64,000 nt of DNA from Flexivirga meconopsidis (GTDB taxonomy: Bacteria > Actinomycetota > Actinomycetes > Actinomycetales > Dermatophilaceae), in NCBI RefSeq assembly GCF_026162425.1, contig NZ_JAOBQJ010000003.1, positions 558,001 through 622,000 on the forward strand, written 5' to 3'. Shown one piece after another: positions 54,217 through 63,212 of the stretch (position 1 is the first letter of the stretch; every line of letters starts with the position of its first letter). The position numbers were made by a program, and so were the translations under genes. Below the pieces are notes generated by a model. That model saw only the letters and a list, made by a program, of their open reading frames with translations, searched no databases and was not told the DNA's origin.

Positions 54217-55224
54217 TCAGTGAGCGAGACCGGGCAGGGAACGGAACGCCTCGCGGTCGGCAACCCCGAAGACGTGCAGGATGCGCCTGACGTGGGACTT
54301 CACGGTGGACTCGCGGATGGACAGCGTAACGGCGATCTCGCTGTTGGATGCACCGGTCTGCAGAATGAGCTCGGCGACCTCGCGTTGCCGGGAGGTCAAC
54401 TCGTGCCAACGCTCGGAGAGCGCGTCATCGTCGTGACTGGTGAATTGCCCTAACACCAAAGCGAGTTCGGCTTGATGCCGCTCGCAGAGCGCGAGGTGCT
54501 CCTCGGTGTGCGCCGGGGTGGCCAGGGTGGTGGTCCGGGACGCGTTGACGAGCGCGGCCGCAGAGTCCACGATCTCCGACATTCGCCGGGCGACGTCGTG
54601 CATCGTCCGCAGCGAGGTCGACTCGCCGGCCGGGTCCAGCTCGGGATAGCGGGCGAAGATGTCGAAGTCGAAGGCGAGTTCCTGGTTGCGTTTGAGGAAC
54701 CGGCCGAGGGTCCGGGTGAGCCATTCGAAGGCTGCGACGTGTTCGTCGGTGTAGACATCCGCCGTCTCGCTCTGGATCGACAACAGGCCGATCGGATCGC
54801 CGTCGCCATGAATGATCGGGATCACGACCGCGTCCAGGCTCGGTTTGGATGCGTCCCCGAGCGGCATACCGCGCGAGAGCAGGCGACCCTCGTCGGTCGC
54901 GAAGCGGTAGGTCTTGCGGTTGCGCAGGATCCACGCCGAGACGCCGTCTTCGCGGAAGTGCGTGAAGTCGGCCCGAAGCGGTCGGTCGCCGTAATAGGTG
55001 TAAGGGAGCACGAGTCCGCGATCGCCGCGATAGAGCCCGATGTAGAAGGCGTCGACCGGCGCAAGCGAGGTGACCGCCGCACGCACCGCGGCAAACATGC
55101 CGACCTCGTCGTCGAAGTCGAGGTTCTGCAGGCGGTGGGCGGCGCGACGCAGCAGGTCGATCGTCCGGCCGGAGAACGACGGGACGACGGGCGAGAGCGG
55201 GTCAGGCCCGGCCTGGGACATCAC
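54217..55224 (-). CDS. GAF-LuxR transcriptional regulator
   Basis: 335 aa. Residues about 30-185 form a GAF domain (FYIGLYRGDRGLVLPYTYYG and VVIPIIHGDGDPIGLLSIQS); the C-terminal 65 residues are a LuxR HTH (LTSRQREVAELILQTGASNS, then SIRESTVKSHVRRILHVFGV). It is a one-component regulator sensing a small ligand. Its start overlaps the end of the PfkB kinase gene by about 20 bases, so they are cotranscribed. Confidence 0.9.
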   Translation of the reverse strand: MMSQAGPDPLSPVVPSFSGRTIDLLRRAAHRLQNLDFDDEVGMFAAVRAAVTSLAPVDAFYIGLYRGDRGLVLPYTYYGDRPLRADFTHFREDGVSAWILRNRKTYRFATDEGRLLSRGMPLGDASKPSLDAVVIPIIHGDGDPIGLLSIQSETADVYTDEHVAAFEWLTRTLGRFLKRNQELAFDFDIFARYPELDPAGESTSLRTMHDVARRMSEIVDSAAALVNASRTTTLATPAHTEEHLALCERHQAELALVLGQFTSHDDDALSERWHELTSRQREVAELILQTGASNSEIAVTLSIRESTVKSHVRRILHVFGVADREAFRSLPGLAH

Positions 55225-56149
55225 TCAGCTCGGCGCGAGTCGGCGGGTTTGCGCCCGCGCGCGAGACGGTGATCGCCGACGCCTGGACAGCGCGGTGCAC
55301 GGCGGGCAGCAGATCCGAGCGGCCCGCGGCGCGCAGGCGGGTGCGCGCGTCGGTGCTACCGAGCAGTCCCGCATCCAGCAGACCGGACAGCAGACCCGAC
55401 TCGAACGAGTCGCCGGCACCCACGGTGTCGACGACGGAAACCTGTTGTCCGGCAACGGATTCGGTCTCTCCGGTGGCCGTGACGTGCACCAGCGCGCCAT
55501 CTCCGCCTCGGGTCGCCAGCACGAGGGAGGGGCCGAGCTGCCCCCACAACGCGAGCACCTGGCCGAGGTCCGCGTCATCGCCATACAGCCAGCGGATGTC
55601 CTCGTCGCTCGCCTTCACGACATCGGAGTAGCCGACGAGTTGCTCCAGGTGCGAACGGACTTCGTGCGCCTCGCCGATGAGGGTCGGGCGCGGATTGGGG
55701 TCGAAGGACACGGTCGCGTGCTCTCGTGCGGCGAGCATCGCGTCGGCGACCCTGGTCGCGCCCGGCTGCAACGCCGCCGCGATCGATCCGGTGTGGAAGT
55801 GACCGAAGTCGGACGGCAGCTCGTAGGGGAGGTCCCAGGTCAGGTCGAATTCGTAGGTGGCAGCGCCGTTTTCGTCAAGGGTCGCCTTCGCGGAGGGCGT
55901 GTGTGACGCGCCGAGGCTGCCGGGCACGAGGTCCACCTCAGCCTGCGCGAGCTGTCGCTGGATGAGTTCGCCGTACCGGTCATCGGCGAGGTATGCCGCA
56001 AGCCCCGCCGGGTGACCGAGTCGGGCGAGGCCGATGGCGACGTTCAGCGGGCTGCCGCCGACATGCTCCTCGACGGCTCCCGACGGCTGATGCACGACAT
56101 CGATCAATGCCTCGCCGACGACCAGCGTGACCGCGGGGGAGCCGCTCAT
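55202..56149 (-). CDS. PfkB-family sugar kinase (fructokinase-like)
   Basis: 315 aa ribokinase-fold enzyme. Start region VVGEALIDVVHQPSG, the di-glycine hinge GGSPLNVAIGLARLG, and the C-terminal VDTVGAGDSFESGLLSGLL with the catalytic Asp. Likely phosphorylates fructose or a related sugar. Its ATG overlaps the glpX stop by one base (TGATG arrangement), joining it to the gluconeogenic gene. Confidence 0.92.
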   Translation of the reverse strand: MSGSPAVTLVVGEALIDVVHQPSGAVEEHVGGSPLNVAIGLARLGHPAGLAAYLADDRYGELIQRQLAQAEVDLVPGSLGASHTPSAKATLDENGAATYEFDLTWDLPYELPSDFGHFHTGSIAAALQPGATRVADAMLAAREHATVSFDPNPRPTLIGEAHEVRSHLEQLVGYSDVVKASDEDIRWLYGDDADLGQVLALWGQLGPSLVLATRGGDGALVHVTATGETESVAGQQVSVVDTVGAGDSFESGLLSGLLDAGLLGSTDARTRLRAAGRSDLLPAVHRAVQASAITVSRAGANPPTRAELSDVPGRA

Positions 56150-57150
56150 CAGCTGAACTGCGAGCCGGCGTAGCGCTGCAGCTTGGACAGCTGGTGGTGC
56201 GCCTCGATGGAGCGGATCGTGCCGCTCTTGGAGCGCATCACCAGCGAATGAGTGGTGGCTCCGCCCGCGCGGTAGCGCACACCGCGCAACAGCTCGCCGT
56301 CGGTGATGCCAGTCGCCACGAAGAAGCAGTTGTCACTGCGCACCAGGTCGTCGGTCGACAGCACCGCGTCGAGGTCGAGCCCGGCATCGATCGCCTTCTG
56401 GCGCTCGTCGTCGTCCTTCGGCCACAGGCGTCCCTGCAGCGTGCCGCCGAGACACTTCATGGCGCACGCGCTGATGATCCCCTCCGGTGTGCCGCCGATG
56501 CCGAGCAGCAGGTCGATGCCGGTGTCGGGGCGAGCGGCCATGATCGACCCGGCGACGTCGCCGTCCGAGATATAGCGAATGCGGGCACCGGCGTCGCGGA
56601 TCTCCTGGGCGAGCTGCTCGTGGCGGGGCCGGTCCAGCAGCACGACGGTGACGTCCGAGACGCTTCCGCTCTTTGCCTTCGCGACCCGCTTGATGTTCTC
56701 CTCGACGGGCAGCCGGATGTCGACCACGTCGGCCGCCTCGGGCCCGACCGCGAGCTTGTCCATGTAGAAGACCGCGCTCGGGTCGTACATCGAGCCGCGT
56801 TCGCTGACCGCCATCACCGAGACGGCGTTGGTCATGCCTTTGGCGGTCAGTGTCGTGCCGTCGATCGGGTCGACCGCGACGTCCACGTTGGGTCCGGTGC
56901 CGTCGCCCACCCGCTCGCCGTTGAAGAGCATCGGCGCGTCGTCCTTCTCGCCCTCGCCGATGACTACCACGCCGTCCATCGAGACCGACGAGATGAGGTG
57001 CCGCATCGCGGCGACGGCAGCGCCGTCGGCGCCGTTCTTGTCGCCGCGGCCCACCCAGCGGCCGCCGGCCATCGCCGCAGCCTCGGTGACGCGGACCAGC
57101 TCCAACGCCAGGTTGCGGTCGGGGGCCTCGGGACTGATGACGTCGGACAT
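56149..57150 (-). CDS. glpX: Class II fructose-1,6-bisphosphatase
   Basis: 333 aa. [33 protein letters not shown] and [13 protein letters not shown] carry the metal and phosphate ligands of the GlpX family; [19 protein letters not shown] follows. Key enzyme of gluconeogenesis. ATG 57150 starts the usual [20 protein letters not shown]. Next to xseBA and DUF4245 as in many actinobacteria. Confidence 0.97.
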   Translation of the reverse strand: MSDVISPEAPDRNLALELVRVTEAAAMAGGRWVGRGDKNGADGAAVAAMRHLISSVSMDGVVVIGEGEKDDAPMLFNGERVGDGTGPNVDVAVDPIDGTTLTAKGMTNAVSVMAVSERGSMYDPSAVFYMDKLAVGPEAADVVDIRLPVEENIKRVAKAKSGSVSDVTVVLLDRPRHEQLAQEIRDAGARIRYISDGDVAGSIMAARPDTGIDLLLGIGGTPEGIISACAMKCLGGTLQGRLWPKDDDERQKAIDAGLDLDAVLSTDDLVRSDNCFFVATGITDGELLRGVRYRAGGATTHSLVMRSKSGTIRSIEAHHQLSKLQRYAGSQFS

Positions 57151-57265
57151 GAGTTCTCCTGGATCGGGCCTCGGGGCACGGCGGTGACGAGTTCTCCGCG
57201 ACTCTATCGGGCAGGCCGGGCGACCGAGCGTGGCCCGGCCAGCACCGGTTTGGGACGATGGACCG

Positions 57266-57910
57266 GTGACCACCCCGAGCACCCCTGCCGAGCCGTCGAG
57301 ACCCGCGCCCGCATCGGCCACCGCGCAGACCGCGCCCCCGCCACAGCAGCGCCGGGGGATGGGCTCGACCAAGAACATGGTGATCTCGGCGGTCGTCGTC
57401 GCGCTTGCCTGCCTCGCCTGGTGGGCGTTCGTCCCCCGGCAGGAGAAGGTGACCCGACCGGTGGCGGACGTCGGCGGGATCGCGCGCGAGATCGGCATCT
57501 CGCAGCGCTGGGATCCGGCGGTCGCCGATGGGCTGCCGAAGGGGTGGACGCCGGTCAATGTGCGACTGCGCACGGCCGCCGGCGCAACCCCCACCTGGCA
57601 GGCCGGGTATGACGGGCCGGGCGACGGGTACGCCGCGGTGTTGCAGACCAAGGGTGGCAACGACGCGTGGGTGAGCGCCCAAACCGGATCGGGCACCGGC
57701 AAGGGCACGGTCGCCATCGCCGGAGGACAGTGGAAGAAGGTCGAACGCTCCGACGGCGAACAGCGCAGCCTGGTGCGCACCACGCCGCTCGGCGGTCTGA
57801 CCACGGTCGTCACCGGCACGGGTGACTGGACCCAGCTGCAGGACTTCGCGGCCCGGGTCAAGCCGCTCAGCGCGAGCGCGCTCGCGACGCCCGGGTCATC
57901 AGCCGGCTGA
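57266..57910 (+). CDS. DUF4245 family membrane protein
   Basis: 214 aa. A Pro/Ala-rich cytoplasmic stretch, one membrane helix at about residues 38-58 ([20 protein letters not shown]), and an extracytoplasmic domain ([20 protein letters not shown]) typical of DUF4245. Function unknown. GTG 57266 is used as the start since the preceding frame is short and weak. Divergent from glpX. Confidence 0.87.
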   Translation: MTTPSTPAEPSRPAPASATAQTAPPPQQRRGMGSTKNMVISAVVVALACLAWWAFVPRQEKVTRPVADVGGIAREIGISQRWDPAVADGLPKGWTPVNVRLRTAAGATPTWQAGYDGPGDGYAAVLQTKGGNDAWVSAQTGSGTGKGTVAIAGGQWKKVERSDGEQRSLVRTTPLGGLTTVVTGTGDWTQLQDFAARVKPLSASALATPGSSAG

Positions 57911-57913
57911 GGC

Positions 57914-58168
57914 TCACTCCTCGCCGGTATCCGTAGTGTCCTCGGTCATCGCGTCGATCCTCTGCTGGGCGCCGTCCAGCCACTGCTGGCAGTGCGCAGC
58001 CAGCGCCTCGCCACGCTCCCAGAGCCGCATCGACTCCTCCAGCGTGGCCGCACCGGACTCGAGCTGTCCGACGATCGTGGCCAGTTCGTCGCGGGCTTGC
58101 TCATAACCGAGCTCGGCGACGTCGGCGAACTCGTCGTCGGTTTCGGCGGCTTCCGGCTTGCTCGTCAT
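57914..58168 (-). CDS. xseB: Exodeoxyribonuclease VII small subunit
   Basis: 84 aa. The core [20 protein letters not shown] and [20 protein letters not shown] is diagnostic of XseB. It pairs with XseA to degrade single-stranded DNA. Ten bases downstream of xseA. Confidence 0.95.
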   Translation of the reverse strand: MTSKPEAAETDDEFADVAELGYEQARDELATIVGQLESGAATLEESMRLWERGEALAAHCQQWLDGAQQRIDAMTEDTTDTGEE

Positions 58169-58178
58169 ACCGGCAAAC

Positions 58179-59408
58179 CTAGGACACCGGTCGGACGGCG
58201 AAGTCGCCCGTCGCGACGGTCACCCGGAGCAGTTCCTCGGGCTCGACGTCGGCGACGTCGGTGATGATCTCGCCCGCGGCGTGCCGGACGACCGCGTAGC
58301 CGCGCTCAAGGGTCTGCAGCGGTGACAGTGCGCGCAGTTGCTCGCGCAGGTGGGTGACCTGATCGTGGCTGCGCTCGAGACGGTGGCTCATCCGGTATGC
58401 CGCTCGCTCGCGCAGCGTGTCGACCTCGGCGCGGCGGGTGCTGACCATGGTGGCCGGCGCGACCAGCACCGGGCGGCTGCGTAGTTGCTGCAGGTGCCGG
58501 CGTTCGAGGTCGAGGTGCCGGTGCAACGAGCGGGCGCCCGCCGCCCGCAATGCCAGTAGCCCCTGCTGCTCCTCGGCCAGGTCGGGCACGATCCGCTTGG
58601 CCGCATCGGTCGGGGTGGAGGCGCGCAGATCGGCGACGAAATCGAGCAGTGGCGTGTCCTCGTGGTGTCCGATCGCGCTCACGATCGGGGTGCGGGCGGC
58701 CGCCACTGCGCGCACCAGGGACTCATTGCTGAACGGCAGCAGGTCTTCGAAACCGCCGCCGCCGCGCGAGATCACGATGACCTGCACCTGCGGCGCGGCG
58801 TCCAGCTCGTGGAGCGCTGCAGTGACTTCGGGGACCGTGCCGGGGCCCTGCACGGCAACCTGCCGGATCTCGAATCTCGTTGCCGGCCAACGGCGGCGAG
58901 TGTTTTCCACGACATCCTTCTCGGCGGCACTCGCCCGGCCGCAGATGAGCCCGACCGTGTGCGGCAGGAAGGGCAGCGGCTTCTTGCGTGATGCGTCGAA
59001 GAGCCCTTCGCTGCGCAGCAGTTGCTTGAGGTGTTCCAACCGGGCAAGCAGGTCGCCGACGCCGACCGGTCGCATCTGCCGTGCGTCGAGGTGCAGCGTG
59101 CCGCGCTTGGTCCAAAAGGTCGGCTTCGCGTGCACCACCACCCGGGCGCCCGGCTGCAGACCGGGCCCCATGGCGTCGAGCGTGTTGACGTGCACCGTGA
59201 CCGACAGCGACATGTCGACTTCGGTGTCGCGCAGCGTGACGTAGGCGGTGGGTGCGCCCGGCCGGCGGTTGAGCTGCACGATCTGCCCCTCGACCCACAG
59301 CGGCGACATCTTGGCGACGTAGTCGCTGATCTTCAGCGACAGGGTGCGCACCGGCCACGGCGACTCAGCGGTGGTGTCGGCCGCACGCTCGGGCAGGGGA
59401 GTGCTCAT
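58179..59408 (-). CDS. xseA: Exodeoxyribonuclease VII large subunit
   Basis: 409 aa with start at ATG 59408 (MSTPLPERAADTTAESPWPV). N-terminal OB domain (WVEGQIVQLNRRPGAPTAYV), then the nuclease core (GLICGRASAAEKDVVENTRR, VQGPGTVPEVTAAL, VISRGGGGFEDLLPFSNESL, ISAIGHHEDTPLLD-like) and a coiled-coil C-terminus. The same frame stays open for 335 more codons through the tandem repeat upstream, but that part is repeat-encoded and not homologous to XseA. Confidence 0.96.
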   Translation of the reverse strand: MSTPLPERAADTTAESPWPVRTLSLKISDYVAKMSPLWVEGQIVQLNRRPGAPTAYVTLRDTEVDMSLSVTVHVNTLDAMGPGLQPGARVVVHAKPTFWTKRGTLHLDARQMRPVGVGDLLARLEHLKQLLRSEGLFDASRKKPLPFLPHTVGLICGRASAAEKDVVENTRRRWPATRFEIRQVAVQGPGTVPEVTAALHELDAAPQVQVIVISRGGGGFEDLLPFSNESLVRAVAAARTPIVSAIGHHEDTPLLDFVADLRASTPTDAAKRIVPDLAEEQQGLLALRAAGARSLHRHLDLERRHLQQLRSRPVLVAPATMVSTRRAEVDTLRERAAYRMSHRLERSHDQVTHLREQLRALSPLQTLERGYAVVRHAAGEIITDVADVEPEELLRVTVATGDFAVRPVS

Positions 59409-59486
59409 GCGGTCAGCGTATGCCGGGGCGGTGACGGCCGGCGGTGGTGCTGGGCGCGCGGGTGTGGGCGTGGGGAGCGGGGTGTG

Positions 59487-59842
59487 GGGCGTGCATATCT
59501 CGAAACGGTTGCGCTGTGTGCGCGTGGGGCGGGTGTGGGGCGTGCATAACTCGAAACGGTTGCGCTGTGTGCGCGTGGGGCGGGTGTGGGGCGTGCATAA
59601 CTCGAAACGGTTGCGCTGTGTGCGCGTGGGGCGGGTGTGGGGCGTGCATAACTCGAAACGGTTGCGCTGTGTGCACGCGGGGCGGGTGTGGGGCGTGCAT
59701 AACTCGAAACGGTTGCGCTGTGTGCGCGTGGGGCGGGTGTGGGGCGTGCATAACTCGAAACGGTTGCGCTGTGTGCACGCGGGTCGGGCGTGAGGCGTGC
59801 ATAACTCGAAACGGTTGCGCTGTATGTACGTGGGGTCGCTAC
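59487..59842. repeat. Seven-copy 51-bp tandem repeat
   Basis: The word CGAAACGGTTGCGCTGT recurs at 59501, 59552, 59603, 59654, 59705, 59756 and 59807, exactly 51 bp apart. Each unit also has GTGCATAACT just before and GTGTGCGCGTGGGGCGGGTG after; the first has ATATCT, and the last two and one inner unit vary (GTGCACGCGG). It fills the 444-bp gap between xseA and an APH-like gene. 51 is a multiple of three so frames stay open on both strands, which is a property of the length rather than evidence of coding. Confidence 0.97.
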
Positions 59843-59852
59843 CGTCGGCGGC

Positions 59853-60814
59853 GTGGACGAAGCCGACGGACGCTGGCTCGCCGAGAGGTATGCGCTCGGC
59901 GAGTTCCTCGCACTGACCTCGATCGCACGCGGCGCGATGGGCGAGGTATATCGGTTGCGTTGCGTGACAGGAGATTTCGCCGCCAAACGCTACTTGCGCG
60001 ACGAGTCGTGGCTGCCGCACGCGGAATTCTCCGAGCGGTTCGCGCAGCGCTGTCGGGACGCCGGCGTGCCCGCGCCACCGGCGGTGCGTGACGTCGACGG
60101 GCAACTGCTCGCGCGCGACCCCGAGGGCGTGTGGTGGCAGCTCGCCGACTGGGTCGACGGCAGCGTGCCTGCGGACGACGACGCGGGTGCCGCGTGCTGG
60201 CTCCGACCCAGACCGGCCGTATCCACGCACTGGCGCAGATCCCCGAATGGGACGCGCGGCTCGATCCGTTCTATGCGACGTGTTCGGTCGACTGGCCGGC
60301 GCTCGCAGATCGGGCGAGTGCGACCGACGCCGTGTGGGCCACCGAGCTGCACCGCCGCACGCAGGACTTCGCCGAGCTGGCTGCCTGGTCGTCCGCAGCC
60401 CCGGTGGGTGCACTGATCGTCTCGCACAACGACCTCACCGTCGGCAACGTGCTGGACACCGGCTCCGGTCGGGTGTTGATCGACTGGGACAACGTCGGCC
60501 CGCAGGATCCCGCGCGGGAGTTGGGTGTGCAGTTGTTCGACCGGCTCGAGCACATCGAGCTGACCGTCAACCTGCTGGCCGGCTATCGCGCCGCAGGTGG
60601 GGTCGAAATCGACTGGAAGGCAGATCTTTTCGCGTCCGCCGTCAATATCCGACTCAACCTGCTAGCTGAGCTGGTGCACTGGTTGCTCGACCCGGCCGCG
60701 GCCGCGCATCACGACTTCGCGTCGACGAGGGTCGCATCCCTGCTGCACACCACCCCCGACCTCACCACTCTGCAGCGCCGAGTCGCAGCCGTCGAACTAG
60801 GCTCCACCGCATGA
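59853..60814 (+). pseudogene. APH-family phosphotransferase, interrupted by a frameshift
   Basis: The first part (GTG 59853 to about 60200) reads RWLAERYALGEFLALTSIAR, RGAMGEVYRL and DFAAKRYLRD, a kinase-like N-lobe. The second, in the -1 frame from about 60194 to 60814, continues APTQTGRIHALAQIPEWD and has the catalytic loop SHNDLTVGNVLDTG and LIDWDNVGPQDPARELG of the aminoglycoside phosphotransferase fold. The halves join near 60190-60205. This is either a real one-base change, a sequencing error in a GC run, or programmed shifting, though no slippery heptamer is seen. The 3' end overlaps the next gene by 4 bases. Confidence 0.75.
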
Positions 60815-62064
60815 CCATTCGCATCCCCGGACTCGCACTGACCGACCATCTGCTCCAGGTGCCGCTGGACCACGCGGATCCGGACGGACAGCAGATCGAC
60901 GTCTACGCACGCGAGGTCGTCGCGGTCGACAAGCAGGACGACGATCTGCCGTGGCTGGTCTTCCTGCAGGGCGGCCCGGGCGGTGAGGGGCCGCGGCCGA
61001 TGAAGGCCGAGGGCTGGATCGGCGAGGTCACCAAGACGCATCGGCTGCTGCTGCTCGACCAGCGCGGCACCGGTCTGTCGACGCCGCTCACCGCACGGTC
61101 CACGGCGGGTATGCCGGCGCAGGAGCTCGCGGCATACGTCAAGCTCTTCCGGGCGGACAGCATCGTTGCCGATGCCGAGATCTTCCGGGAGCAGGTCGCC
61201 GGCGGTAAGCCGTGGAAGACGTTGGGACAGAGCTACGGCGGGTTCATCACGCTGACCTACCTGTCGCAGGCGCCCGAGGGGCTCGCGGGTTGCCTGGTCA
61301 CCGGCGGCCTCTCCGGCCTCGACGCGACCGCGGACGACGTTTACCGCCATACCTTCCCGCGGATCGCCCGGAAGAACGCCGAGTACTACCGGCGCTACCC
61401 GCAGGACAAGGCGCTGGTGCGCCGACTCGCCGACTACCTCGCGGCAAACGAGGTGCTGCTGCCGGACGGTTCGCGGCTGACCCCGGACCGGCTGCGGTTG
61501 CTCGGCGGTGTCTTCGGGATGAGCTACGGCTTCGAGCAGGTGCACTGGTTGCTCGAGACCGCGTGGGACGGTGCCGAAATCTCCGACCGGTTCCGGCAGG
61601 CGGTGCTGTCGACCACGTCATACGCGCAGGGACCGATCTACGCCTTGCAGGAGTTCTGTTACGGAGCGCCCGGCAAACCGACCGGCTGGGCGGCGGACAA
61701 GGCGCTCGCCGCGCGCCCGGAGTTTGCCGCCGACGCCGACCCGTTGCTGTTCACCGGCGAGACGATGTTCCGTTGGATGTTCGACGAGATCACCCTGTTG
61801 CGGCCGTTCGCGCAGGCCGCCGATCTGCTCGCCGAGACCGACTGGCCTGCGCTCTACGACCCGCGACGGCTCGCCGACAACGAGGTGCCGGTGGCCGCCG
61901 CCGTCTACTTCGACGACATGTATGTCGACGCCGACCTCTCGATCGACACCGCCCGCCGGGTCGGCAACGTGCGGCCGTGGGTCACCAACGAGTTCGAACA
62001 CGACGGCCTGCGGGGCGGCGAGGTTGTCGGGCGGCTGCTCGACATGCTGGCCGGGAAGGTATGA
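60811..62064 (+). CDS. Prolyl aminopeptidase-like S33 alpha/beta hydrolase
   Basis: 417 aa. Oxyanion motif FLQGGPGGEG, LLLLDQRGTGLSTPL, and nucleophile Ser in LGQSYGGFIT are those of proline iminopeptidases of family S33 (the 45-kDa type); the C-terminal VTNEFEHDGLRGG holds the His. It removes N-terminal proline from peptides. ATG overlaps the stop of the APH-like gene (ATGA). Confidence 0.92.
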   Translation: MTIRIPGLALTDHLLQVPLDHADPDGQQIDVYAREVVAVDKQDDDLPWLVFLQGGPGGEGPRPMKAEGWIGEVTKTHRLLLLDQRGTGLSTPLTARSTAGMPAQELAAYVKLFRADSIVADAEIFREQVAGGKPWKTLGQSYGGFITLTYLSQAPEGLAGCLVTGGLSGLDATADDVYRHTFPRIARKNAEYYRRYPQDKALVRRLADYLAANEVLLPDGSRLTPDRLRLLGGVFGMSYGFEQVHWLLETAWDGAEISDRFRQAVLSTTSYAQGPIYALQEFCYGAPGKPTGWAADKALAARPEFAADADPLLFTGETMFRWMFDEITLLRPFAQAADLLAETDWPALYDPRRLADNEVPVAAAVYFDDMYVDADLSIDTARRVGNVRPWVTNEFEHDGLRGGEVVGRLLDMLAGKV

Positions 62065-62156
62065 GCCGCGCACCTTCAGCGTGATTGCGGCGGCCACGAC
62101 CGGTCTGCGCGACCGGCGCCGATTTGGGTGCGCCAGGTGACGCTTAGCATGGGTGC

Positions 62157-63212
62157 ATGACTTCCGTGCTCCCGACCGGCACCGACGACGCCGCCACCGG
62201 CGGCACCGACGCGCCCGACGGCAAGCGGGTGCTGCTGGCCGCCCCGCGCGGCTACTGCGCCGGCGTCGATCGGGCCGTGGTCACCGTCGAGAAGGCACTC
62301 GACCTCTACGGTCCGCCGGTCTACGTGCGCAAACAGATCGTGCACAACAAGCATGTGGTGACCACGCTGGAGAAGCGCGGCGCGATCTTCGTCGACGAAA
62401 CCGACCAGGTGCCCGAGGGTGCGACGGTGATCTTCTCCGCGCACGGCGTGGCCCCCGTCGTACACGACGAGGCCAAGACGCTGTCACTGAAGACGATTGA
62501 CGCGACCTGCCCGCTGGTGACCAAGGTGCACCGTGAGGCGCGCCGGTTCGCCGGCGAGGACTTCGACATCCTGCTGATCGGCCACGACGGCCACGAAGAG
62601 GTCGTCGGCACCGCGGGCGAGGCACCGGAGAACATCATCCTGGTCGAGTCCCCGGATCACGTCGACGCGATCGAGGTGCGCGACCCAGAACGCGTCGTCT
62701 GGCTCTCGCAGACCACGCTGTCGGTCGACGAGACGATGGAGACCGTGCGCCGGCTGCGCGAGCGCTTCCCCAAGCTGCAGGACCCGCCGTCGGACGACAT
62801 CTGCTACGCCACCCAGAACCGCCAGCTGGCGGTCAAGCAGATGGCACCGGACACCGACCTGATGATCGTGGTCGGCAGCCGCAATTCCTCCAACTCGGTG
62901 CGCCTGGTCGAGGTCGCGCTGGAGCACGGCGCCCGCGACGGGCACCTGGTCGACTACGCCGACGAGATCGACGAGTCGTGGCTCAACGGCGTGAACACGG
63001 TGGGCGTGACCTCCGGTGCGTCGGTGCCCGAGGTGCTGGTGCGTGACGTGCTGGACTTTCTTGCGCAGCGCGGTTACACCGACGTCGCGTCGGTCACCGC
63101 GGCCGAGGAGAGCCTGCTGTTCGCACTGCCGACCGAGCTGCGCCGCGACCTCAAGGCCCGCGGGTCCGACGACTCCGGCCAGGTCCGGCACGACGCGGGC
63201 TCACTGCACTAA
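62157..63212 (+). CDS. ispH: 4-hydroxy-3-methylbut-2-enyl diphosphate reductase
   Basis: Last step of the MEP pathway, giving IPP and DMAPP. 351 aa. Cluster Cys at 34 ([11 protein letters not shown]), 118 ([11 protein letters not shown]) and 216 (ICYATQNRQ); substrate His in VHNKHVV and SAHGVAP. A short Thr/Ala-rich N-terminal extension of about 22 residues precedes the core. Its stop overlaps that of the convergent rmuC gene. Confidence 0.97.
   Translation: MTSVLPTGTDDAATGGTDAPDGKRVLLAAPRGYCAGVDRAVVTVEKALDLYGPPVYVRKQIVHNKHVVTTLEKRGAIFVDETDQVPEGATVIFSAHGVAPVVHDEAKTLSLKTIDATCPLVTKVHREARRFAGEDFDILLIGHDGHEEVVGTAGEAPENIILVESPDHVDAIEVRDPERVVWLSQTTLSVDETMETVRRLRERFPKLQDPPSDDICYATQNRQLAVKQMAPDTDLMIVVGSRNSSNSVRLVEVALEHGARDGHLVDYADEIDESWLNGVNTVGVTSGASVPEVLVRDVLDFLAQRGYTDVASVTAAEESLLFALPTELRRDLKARGSDDSGQVRHDAGSLH

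Noticed and set aside
59444-59835. Repeat-containing ORFs in the 51-bp array that look like a Cys/Arg-rich repeat protein
   Set aside because: A period divisible by three keeps several frames open on both strands; no ribosome site or preferred frame is seen.
59487-59842. CRISPR array
   Set aside because: Units are contiguous with near-identical sequence throughout; there are no unique spacers and no cas genes.
59405-60413. Long upstream extension of the xseA reading frame to 744 codons
   Set aside because: The added part is the translated tandem repeat (17-residue period) plus antisense of the APH-like gene; XseA homology begins at ATG 59408.
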